NCBI GenBank assembly: GCA_964518645.1
Contig: CAZFGL010000015.1
Location: 1 to 27,091 of the forward strand
Length of the DNA stretch: 27,091 nucleotides
Origin: HGM13006 sp964518645
GTDB lineage: Bacteria; Bacillota; Clostridia; Oscillospirales; Oscillospiraceae
Reading direction: 5' to 3'
Shown here: piece by piece, positions 15,402 through 21,880 of the stretch
Layout: every line of letters begins with the position of its first letter
Numbering within the stretch: position 1 is the stretch's first letter
The notes under the pieces: generated by a model
Seen by the model: the letters and a program-made list of their open reading frames with translations, nothing else
Databases searched by the model: none
What the model was told of the DNA's origin: nothing
Program-made: the position numbers and the translations under genes

Positions 15402-17333
15402 ATGAATCCATACTATCCGAATCTGCTAAGTCCGATTAAGATCGGCAACATGACGCTGAAAAACCGTATCTGTGTGGCCCCTATGAACCTGCGTGAGGTG
15501 GATCACAATGGAGGGTATACGGCCAGAACCATTGCCTTCAACGAAAAGTTTGCAAAGGGCGGGGTAGCACTGATTACCATGGGTGAAGCCTGTGTATCTC
15601 AGCGGACAGGCTCTTCCGAGAGTTTTATGCTTCGCATCACAAATCCCGGCGCATTTTTCTCCCTCTGCGATCTGGCGGAGGCTGTTCATCGTTGGGGCGG
15701 TAAGATCTCTATGGAGATGAGCCATGCAGGTGCCCTGTGTATTCCTGAAAATAACTTCGGCAATCAGCCCATGAGTGCATCGGCGTATGTAAAGCCCAGC
15801 GGGGTGGCTGTCCGGGAAATGACCATTGAGGATATGGAAGAGGTTGCCGAGGATTTTGGCAATGCTGCTCTGGTACTGAAAAATGCAGGCTTTGATATGG
15901 TGCAGTTCCATGCAGGACATGGGTGGCTGATCCATCAGTTTCTCTCTCCCCGAACCAACAAGCGTACAGATGAATTCGGCGGCTCTCTGGAGAATCGGTG
16001 CCGATTCCCCATTATGTGCCTGAAGAAGATCCGGGAGAAGGTGGGAAAAAACTTCCCCATTGATATGCGTATGACCGGTGACGAGGTGATTCCTGAGGGG
16101 TATCACATTGATGAGGGAATCCGGATCGCCCAGATGCTGGAGCCCTATGTGGATCTGATTCAGGTTTCCACCGGTGGAATCTTCCATCAGGACGCAACTG
16201 CCAGAATGTCCCCCAGCGTCTTCATGGAGAAGAACACCAACGTATGTTATGCAGAGGCGATTCGCAATGGGGTTTCCGTTCCGGTATCCACAGTTGCAGC
16301 AATCAACGAACCGGATGACATGGAGAAAATCATTGCAGCGGGGAGCGCAGATCTTATTTTCATGGGACGGGGATTGATCTGTGAGCCGGAGATGCCCAAT
16401 AAGCTTGCCCGGGGACAGGGGGATGACTGTAATCGTTGCCTCAGATGCAACGAATGTCATAACCGCCTGTTTGCAAAGAACTGGTTCCTCTGTACACTGA
16501 ACCCGGAGGTGGGCTTTGAGGGGAGACTCCCGATCCCGGCACCGGAAAAAACGAAAACGGTCCTTGTTGCAGGAGGTGGCCCCGGTGGTATGATGGTGGC
16601 GCTGACTGCGGCAAAGCGTGGTCATAAAGTGTCGCTGTGTGAAAAGACGGGGGAACTGGGTGGTGCGATCCGGTTTGCAGACCATGTGTATTTCAAACGG
16701 GATATGGCCTACTGGCGTCATCAGATGGAGCGCCGTCTGGAAGAATCTGATGTTACTGTGCTTCTGAACACGGAGGTCACCACGGATTATATCAACGAAA
16801 TGAAACCGGATGTGGTGATCGCTGCGGTGGGCGCAGATCCTGTAAAGCCCCCCATTCCCGGTCTGGATGATCCCAAGGTCATTGTGGGAGCCCAGATGCA
16901 TGACGAGCCCCGGGACTTCGGGGAGCGGGTCGTGGTCATTGGCGGTGGCCTTGTGGGATGTGAATCTGCGGCAGAACTGAAGGCTGCCGGAAAGGACGTA
17001 ACCGTGGTGGAGATGCTTCCGGGGATTGCACCCGGTTGTGGTGCGGCCCAGTCCAATGCCATTCGTGTGGGCATGCAGGGGGTGAAGGTCATGACCTCTA
17101 CCCAGTGCAAGGCTGTGACAGCGGAAGGTGTTCTGGTGGTAAAGGATGGAGAAGAAATTCTCCTGCCGGCAGATTCCGTGATCCTCTCTGCGGGTATGCG
17201 GGCGAGAACCGCCGTGGTGGAAGAATTCCAGCGGGGTGTTGTGCCGGAGTTCTATGTGATCGGTGACGGTGCAGCTGCAAGAAAGATGGGCGATGCCATC
17301 CGGGAAGGGTACTACACCGCAATGAATCTGTAA
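15402..17333 (+). CDS. FMN/4Fe-4S/FAD enoate reductase (BaiCD/BaiH/dienoyl-CoA reductase type)
   Basis: This 643-residue cytoplasmic oxidoreductase has the layout of 2-enoate and 2,4-dienoyl-CoA reductases. Residues 1 to about 335 form an Old-Yellow-Enzyme FMN barrel (SPIKIGNMTLKNR, MEMSHAGA, HAGHGWLIHQFLSPRTNKRT, EFGGSLENR, MGRGL). A Cys cluster (343, 346, 349, 352 and 364) can bind a 4Fe-4S centre. Two Rossmann motifs for FAD and NAD(P)H follow (VAGGGPGGMMVA and VVVIGGGLVGCESAAE). It would reduce an activated C=C bond with NAD(P)H. The residue after H170-x-x-H173-G is Trp175, where family members usually have the Tyr proton donor, so substrate or mechanism may differ. It lies 3' of the three SnoaL-like genes and is probably their pathway partner. 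AAGGAG precedes the ATG. Confidence 0.92.
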   Translation: MNPYYPNLLSPIKIGNMTLKNRICVAPMNLREVDHNGGYTARTIAFNEKFAKGGVALITMGEACVSQRTGSSESFMLRITNPGAFFSLCDLAEAVHRWGGKISMEMSHAGALCIPENNFGNQPMSASAYVKPSGVAVREMTIEDMEEVAEDFGNAALVLKNAGFDMVQFHAGHGWLIHQFLSPRTNKRTDEFGGSLENRCRFPIMCLKKIREKVGKNFPIDMRMTGDEVIPEGYHIDEGIRIAQMLEPYVDLIQVSTGGIFHQDATARMSPSVFMEKNTNVCYAEAIRNGVSVPVSTVAAINEPDDMEKIIAAGSADLIFMGRGLICEPEMPNKLARGQGDDCNRCLRCNECHNRLFAKNWFLCTLNPEVGFEGRLPIPAPEKTKTVLVAGGGPGGMMVALTAAKRGHKVSLCEKTGELGGAIRFADHVYFKRDMAYWRHQMERRLEESDVTVLLNTEVTTDYINEMKPDVVIAAVGADPVKPPIPGLDDPKVIVGAQMHDEPRDFGERVVVIGGGLVGCESAAELKAAGKDVTVVEMLPGIAPGCGAAQSNAIRVGMQGVKVMTSTQCKAVTAEGVLVVKDGEEILLPADSVILSAGMRARTAVVEEFQRGVVPEFYVIGDGAAARKMGDAIREGYYTAMNL

Positions 17334-17337
17334 TATA

Positions 17338-17383
17338 CAAAAAAGTTCCCCGGCTGCGGTGTGCAGTCGGGGAACTGAGTTTT
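17338..17383. terminator. Bidirectional terminator between convergent genes
   Basis: A 14-bp stem (17344-17357 with 17363-17376, one G-U pair) has TTTT on the plus side (17380-17383) and six A on the other (17339-17344), so it has a strong T run on the minus strand. It serves both the enoate reductase and the ornithine carbamoyltransferase. Confidence 0.88.
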
Positions 17384-17394
17384 ATGAAAGATAA

Positions 17395-18393
17395 TCAGGC
17401 GCCGATCATGGCGACCATAACCGCCTTGATGGTATGCAGCCGGTTTTCTGCCTCGTCAAACACAATGGAGTGGGAGCCACGGAATACCTCATCAGTAACT
17501 TCACGGATGTCGATACCCTTTTCCATCCATGTCTTTGCCATCTTGGTTTCAAAGTCGTGGAAGGAGGGGAGACAATGCATGAATTTTACGTCGGGGTTCT
17601 CAGTAGCGACCAGCATCTCATCGGTGATCCGGTAGGGGGTGAGCATCTCCACACGCTGGGGGATCTGATCCTCTTCGCCCATGGAGGCCCAGATGTCACT
17701 GTAAAGCACATCTGCACCCTTGATGGAAGCAATATCGCTGCTGAGGGAGATCTGAGCGCCGGTCTGGGCGGAAACCTGAGCAACCTGCTCAAGAACAGTG
17801 GGATCCACCTGATCGATCAGGCACTGGGGACCGCAACCCACAAAGGTCATGCCCATTTTGGCGCAACCGTACATCCATGCGTAACACATGTTGTTCCGGA
17901 CATCGCCAACAAAGACGACCTTGCAGTTTTTCAGAGGTTTTGCAATATGCTCTTCCATGGTGAGCATATCCGCAAGGATCTGGGTGGGGTGATCCACATC
18001 AGTCAGGCCGTTGAATACGGGAACGCCGGAGTATTTTGCCAGAGCTTCCACAACGCTCTGCTCATAGCCACGATACTCGATGCCGTCAAAGAACCGGCCC
18101 AGCACCTTGGCAGTGTCCTCCAGAGATTCCTTTTTGCCCATCTGAGAACTGCCTTGATCCAGATAAGTTACCTGACCGCCCTCGTCATGTACAGCGGTTT
18201 CAAAGGCGCAGCGGGTACGGGTGGAGGTTTTTTCAAAGAGCAGCACCACATTCTTGCCCTGAAGGGTGGTGCCGGGGATCCCGGCGCGTTTTTTTCGCTT
18301 GAGATCGTGGCTCAGATCCAGCAGATAACGGATCTCAGCAGGGGTAAAATCCATAAGGGTCAGGAAAGAACGGCCTTTCAGATTTACAGGCAT
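17395..18393 (-). CDS. arcB: Ornithine carbamoyltransferase, ArcB-like
   Basis: This 332-residue enzyme joins carbamoyl phosphate and ornithine to give citrulline, or runs the reverse in the arginine deiminase pathway. It has the carbamoyl-phosphate loop STRTR (57-61), HPTQ (135-138) and the ornithine/catalytic loop HCLP (273-276). Length and sequence (RSFLTLMDFTPAEIRYLLDLSHDLKR, GDVRNNM, HCLPSFHD) fit the catabolic ArcB-like branch better than short ArgF. No arcA, arcC or arginine biosynthesis genes are nearby, so its direction in the cell is unsettled and argF is the alternative name. It is the last gene of a minus-strand operon, 13 bases after ridA, with AAGGAGG before the ATG. Confidence 0.9.
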   Translation of the reverse strand: MPVNLKGRSFLTLMDFTPAEIRYLLDLSHDLKRKKRAGIPGTTLQGKNVVLLFEKTSTRTRCAFETAVHDEGGQVTYLDQGSSQMGKKESLEDTAKVLGRFFDGIEYRGYEQSVVEALAKYSGVPVFNGLTDVDHPTQILADMLTMEEHIAKPLKNCKVVFVGDVRNNMCYAWMYGCAKMGMTFVGCGPQCLIDQVDPTVLEQVAQVSAQTGAQISLSSDIASIKGADVLYSDIWASMGEEDQIPQRVEMLTPYRITDEMLVATENPDVKFMHCLPSFHDFETKMAKTWMEKGIDIREVTDEVFRGSHSIVFDEAENRLHTIKAVMVAMIGA

Positions 18394-18406
18394 GGAACGT
18401 CCCTCC

Positions 18407-18784
18407 TTACTTTACGCAGATGCACTCGGTTTCCACCAGAGCGCCTTTGGGAAGTGCAGCGACCTGTACGCAGGAACGGGCAGGGGGATTGGTGGGGAAG
18501 TATTCAGCGTAGATGTTGTTGAAGGTGGTGAAATCGGCAAGATCGGTCATGAAAACGGTGGTCTTTACCACGTTGTCAAATGTCATGCCACAGCTTGCCA
18601 GCACAGCCTGAATGTTGGCAAACATCTGACGAGCCTGTCCCTCAATGCCACCTTCGGCAATGAGCCCGGTTTCCGGTACCAGAGGAACCTGACCGGAGAG
18701 AAATACAAAGTTGCCACAGTCAATGGCGTGGGAGTAGGGGCCTACGGCGGCGGGAGCTTCCTTGGAGAAAATTACTTCTTTCAT
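18407..18784 (-). CDS. ridA: RidA family enamine/imine deaminase
   Basis: This 125-residue protein has a RidA/YjgF/UK114 fold. It hydrolyses reactive enamines and imines formed by PLP enzymes. Visible landmarks are AAVGPYSHA (Tyr17), FLSGQVP, a VVKTTVFMTDLADF segment, PPARSCVQVAALPKGALVE with the carboxylate-binding Arg103, and Glu120. These match the active-site set that separates true deaminases from inactive relatives. The ATG ending at 18784 begins MKEVIFSKEA behind GAAGG. A longer in-frame start at 18835 would overlap the ABC-F gene. It sits 13 bases after the ABC-F gene and 13 bases before the carbamoyltransferase, so the three are almost certainly one operon. Confidence 0.93.
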   Translation of the reverse strand: MKEVIFSKEAPAAVGPYSHAIDCGNFVFLSGQVPLVPETGLIAEGGIEGQARQMFANIQAVLASCGMTFDNVVKTTVFMTDLADFTTFNNIYAEYFPTNPPARSCVQVAALPKGALVETECICVK

Positions 18785-18797
18785 AATAAAACCTTCT

Positions 18798-20396
18798 TTA
18801 CGAATTGGATTTTTTATACTCCAGATATTCATCATAAGTCATGGAACGGTCGGTGTAGCTGCCGTCCTCATGGAACTCAATGACACGGTTTGCAACGGTC
18901 TGAACCATCTCGTGGTCATGGGAGGCCAGAATGACGTTGCCCGGGAAGGCGGTCAGGCCCTTGTTGACAGCGGTGATGGATTCCAGATCCAGATGGTTGG
19001 TGGGCTGATCCAGCAGAAGTACGTTGGCACCGGAGAGCATCATCCGGGACAGCATGCAGCGGACCTTTTCACCACCGGAGAGTACGTTGACGGGCTTGTA
19101 AACATCCTCGCCGGAGAAGAGCATGCGTCCCAGGAAACCACGGAGGTAGGTTTCGCTCTGATCCTCAGAGTACTGACGCATCCAGTTGATCATATCGTAG
19201 TCGCAGTTCTCAAAGAATTGAGTGTTGTCCTTGGGGAAGTACGCCTGAGAGGTGGAAACGCCCCATTTTACGGTACCCTCATCCGGCTCCAGTTCACCCA
19301 TAAGGATCTTGAACATGGTGGTCTGGGCAATCTCGTTGGAGCCCACAAAGGCGAGTTTGTCGTTTTTGTTCAGGGTAAAGCTGACCTTGTCCAGCACCTT
19401 AACCCCGTCCACGGTTTTGGAGACATCGGTGACAAACAGAATGTCCTTGCCAACCTCACGATCCGGCTTGAAGCCCACAAAGGGGTACCGGCGGGAGGAA
19501 GCGGGCATTTCTTCGATGGTGAGCTTATCCAGCAGCTTTCTGCGGGAGGTTGCCTGCTTACTTTTACTCTTGTTTGCTGCGAAACGGGCGATAAACTCAG
19601 TCAGTTCCTTGATTTTCTCCTCGTTCCGCTTGTTCTGGTTGCGAACCAGAGCCTGAACCAGCTGAGAGGACTCGTACCAGAAGTCGTAGTTGCCCACATA
19701 CATTTTGATCTTGCCGTAGTCAATATCTACAATATGAGTGCAGACGGTGTTGAGGAAATAACGGTCATGGGATACCACGATGACCATGCCCTCAAACTCC
19801 AGAAGGAAATCCTCCAGCCACTCGATGGAGGCGGTGTCCAGGTTGTTGGTGGGCTCGTCCAGCATGACAATATCCGGGTTTCCGAAAAGAGCCTGCGCCA
19901 GAAGCACCTTGACCTTGTCACGGCCGTCCATTTCACCCATCAGCTTTTCGTGATCTTCCACGGGAATGCCCAGTCCCTGAAGCATTCTGGAAGCATCGGA
20001 TTCGGCTTCCCAGCCCCCCAGTTCTGCAAACTCAGCCTCCAGTTCAGAGGCAAGAATGCCGTCCTCGTCGGTGAAATCTTCTTTCTCGTAGAGGGCATCC
20101 TTCTGCTTGCCGATCTCATAGAGGCGCTGGTTGCCCATGATGACTGTATCCAATACGGAAAATGCGTCGTACTGGAACTGATCCTGCTTCAGCACGGACA
20201 TTCTTACCCCGGGTTTTACGTCCACATGACCGTCTGTGGATTCCAGAGTGCCGGAGAGAATTTTCAGAAGGGTGGATTTGCCGGCACCGTTTGCGCCGAT
20301 AATGCCGTAGCAGTTGCCTGCATTAAACTGGAGGTCTGCGTTTTTGAAAAGAACGCTTCCGCCATATTGAACGCCGAGATTGGTAACTGTAATCAT
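18798..20396 (-). CDS. ABC-F family ribosome-associated ATPase (YbiT/YkpA-like)
   Basis: This 532-residue protein has two fused ATP-binding domains and no membrane part, as in ABC-F translation factors that bind the ribosomal E site. The linker (about 240-310) is basic and helical (KRNEEKIKELTEFIARFAANKSKSK). Domain 1 has intact Walker A GANGAGKST (34-42) and Walker B LDEP (179-182) but signature MDGRDK. Domain 2 has signature LSGGEK (439-444) but Walker A GSNEIAQTT (352-360, no Lys) and Walker B LDQP (Gln464 instead of the catalytic Glu). So one composite site is canonical and the other is degenerate in all three motifs. It is the first gene of the minus-strand operon. A resistance role cannot be inferred. 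Confidence 0.9.
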   Translation of the reverse strand: MITVTNLGVQYGGSVLFKNADLQFNAGNCYGIIGANGAGKSTLLKILSGTLESTDGHVDVKPGVRMSVLKQDQFQYDAFSVLDTVIMGNQRLYEIGKQKDALYEKEDFTDEDGILASELEAEFAELGGWEAESDASRMLQGLGIPVEDHEKLMGEMDGRDKVKVLLAQALFGNPDIVMLDEPTNNLDTASIEWLEDFLLEFEGMVIVVSHDRYFLNTVCTHIVDIDYGKIKMYVGNYDFWYESSQLVQALVRNQNKRNEEKIKELTEFIARFAANKSKSKQATSRRKLLDKLTIEEMPASSRRYPFVGFKPDREVGKDILFVTDVSKTVDGVKVLDKVSFTLNKNDKLAFVGSNEIAQTTMFKILMGELEPDEGTVKWGVSTSQAYFPKDNTQFFENCDYDMINWMRQYSEDQSETYLRGFLGRMLFSGEDVYKPVNVLSGGEKVRCMLSRMMLSGANVLLLDQPTNHLDLESITAVNKGLTAFPGNVILASHDHEMVQTVANRVIEFHEDGSYTDRSMTYDEYLEYKKSNS

Positions 20397-20425
20397 TTTA
20401 TCATCCTTATAATATATTTTGAATT

Positions 20426-20453
20426 ATTATACCATGAAATTGTTTAATCGCAA
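20426..20453 (-). promoter_or_regulatory. Promoter of the ABC-F/ridA/arcB operon
   Basis: On the minus strand TTGCGA (20448-20453), a 16-base spacer and TATAAT (20426-20431) preceded by TG one base earlier form an extended -10 promoter. Its -10 is 30 bases upstream of the ABC-F start codon. Confidence 0.75.
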
Positions 20454-20455
20454 AG

Positions 20456-20484
20456 TTGTAACGGATAGAAAATTGTGCTATATT
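20456..20484 (+). promoter_or_regulatory. Promoter of the DUF815-type ATPase gene
   Basis: TTGTAA (20456-20461), a 17-base spacer and TATATT (20479-20484) with an upstream TG lie 62 bases before the ATG. It is arranged back to back with the ABC-F promoter, and the two -35 boxes are only 2 bases apart. Confidence 0.65.
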
Positions 20485-20546
20485 ATGCTTGTTTTACAGT
20501 TGTTTTGACGGAAAAGCTTCCGGGTAAATGGAAAGGATGAACCAGA

Positions 20547-21758
20547 ATGGAATTGATGAAGGCGAAACTGATGAGCCTGTCTGTATACAAGAATATGCTT
20601 GAGATCGAGCCGGTGAAATGTCTGCTGCGACTGGCGGATGCAAAAACACCGGATACACTGATCCGGGCGTATACAGACCTGATATACAGTGTGTGGAGCG
20701 ATGGCTACGAGAGCCTTTCGGAGTGCTTTAGCTGGCATCTGAAATATGATGATTCCTTCATCGGAAAAGCGATCTCCACCGGAAAGGTGTCCGAAAAAAT
20801 GTTTGATGCGGCGGCCATGGATATTCGGCGGCTTTCCAGCGTGGGAATGCTGTCCTGTTCCGGGCTGAAACGGAATATTTACACCGCATGTACCCGGATC
20901 AATCCGGAATTTGGGCCGATCATTCAGAATCTGGCGGAGCTTCCTCAGGGAAGAGAATTCACCGAGGAGGAGATCTTCGGCAGCTACCGGAGAAACGGCT
21001 GCGGACGGTTTGCCCTGGAACGGGCATTCCATTGGGAGAAGGGAATCCTGACCCCGGTGAACCGGGTGGATGCCCTGACACCTCAGGAGATGATCGGTTA
21101 TGAATACCAGAGAAACGCGGTTATTGAAAATACCCGGGCGTTGATCCGCGGATGCAGCGCCAACAATGTACTGCTGTATGGAGACAGCGGTACCGGAAAA
21201 TCCGCCACTGTGAAGAGCCTGATCCAGATGCCGGAGTTTTACCAGCTGCGTATGATCGAGATTGCGAAGAATTCTCTGGACGAATTGACGCAGCTGGTTC
21301 GGCAGTTGGGTCAGCACACCCAGAAGTTTATTGTTTATATTGATGACCTGTCTTTTGAGCGGGAGGACAAGGGCTTCTCTGCGCTGAAAACCGCACTGGA
21401 GGGTGGAATGGAACGCCGTCCTGAGAACGTGGTCATTTATGCAACCTCCAACCGGCGGCATATGATCCGGGAGAGCTTCTCGGAGCGGGATGGAGACGAC
21501 ATCCATGCCAAGGAAACGGTGGAAGAAAGAACCAGCCTGTCTCAGCGTTTCGGCCTGCGCCTGGCATACCTGGCTCTGGACAAGCAGAAGTATACAGACA
21601 TGGTGCTGAGTATGTGCCACCGGCTGAAGCTTCCCTTGACGGACGATCAGATCCGGGTGGAGGCGAACCGGTGGGAAATCCGCCACGGGGGACGGACACC
21701 CCGGGTTGCAACACAGCTTGTGGAGATGCTGGCGGGACGAGCCGTGGAAAATTCATAA
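20547..21758 (+). CDS. DUF815-type AAA ATPase
   Basis: This 403-residue protein has a helical N-terminal half of unknown role and a C-terminal AAA module: the lead-in ANNVLLYGDSGTGKSATVKSL with Walker A at 212-219, Walker B FIVYIDDLSFE (about 261-271) and a sensor-1 Asn in VIYATSNRRH. The wording around these motifs (LIRGCSANNVLLYGDSGTGKS, ALKTALEGGMERRPENVVIYATSNRRHMI) is characteristic of the DUF815 ATPase family in many bacteria, whose function is not established. It lies upstream of htpG but is separated from it by a heat-shock promoter. The ATG follows AAAGGA by 9 bases. Confidence 0.88.
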   Translation: MELMKAKLMSLSVYKNMLEIEPVKCLLRLADAKTPDTLIRAYTDLIYSVWSDGYESLSECFSWHLKYDDSFIGKAISTGKVSEKMFDAAAMDIRRLSSVGMLSCSGLKRNIYTACTRINPEFGPIIQNLAELPQGREFTEEEIFGSYRRNGCGRFALERAFHWEKGILTPVNRVDALTPQEMIGYEYQRNAVIENTRALIRGCSANNVLLYGDSGTGKSATVKSLIQMPEFYQLRMIEIAKNSLDELTQLVRQLGQHTQKFIVYIDDLSFEREDKGFSALKTALEGGMERRPENVVIYATSNRRHMIRESFSERDGDDIHAKETVEERTSLSQRFGLRLAYLALDKQKYTDMVLSMCHRLKLPLTDDQIRVEANRWEIRHGGRTPRVATQLVEMLAGRAVENS

Positions 21759-21776
21759 TTTGTTTGCAATTGCCTA

Positions 21777-21805
21777 TTGAAAAACAGAATAGAAAGTATT
21801 ATAGT
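21777..21805 (+). promoter_or_regulatory. Sigma-A promoter of htpG
   Basis: TTGAAA (21777-21782), a 17-base spacer and TATAGT (21800-21805) lie immediately before the CIRCE element. The -10 overlaps the left arm of the extended repeat. Confidence 0.85.
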
Positions 21806-21850
21806 ATGTTTAGCACTCGGGGCTCGAGAGTGCTAAACATACTTTTCTTT
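21803..21850 (+). promoter_or_regulatory. CIRCE operator (HrcA site) with terminator-like hairpin
   Basis: TTAGCACTC (21810-21818), nine bases and GAGTGCTAA (21828-21836) are the perfect CIRCE consensus bound by the HrcA repressor. The symmetry continues outward to 16-bp arms (21803-21818 with 21828-21843) and is followed by TTTTCTTTTT, so the transcribed element also has the shape of an intrinsic terminator. It sits between the htpG promoter and the htpG start. Confidence 0.95.
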
Positions 21851-21880
21851 TTGTAAATAACATTGAAGGATGTGTTTTAT

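Noticed and set aside
18762..20447. 561-residue open frame on the plus strand opposite the ABC-F gene
   Set aside because: The minus strand encodes a complete ABC-F protein with recognisable motifs, promoter and ribosome site. The plus frame is its antisense shadow and spans the gene's own promoter.
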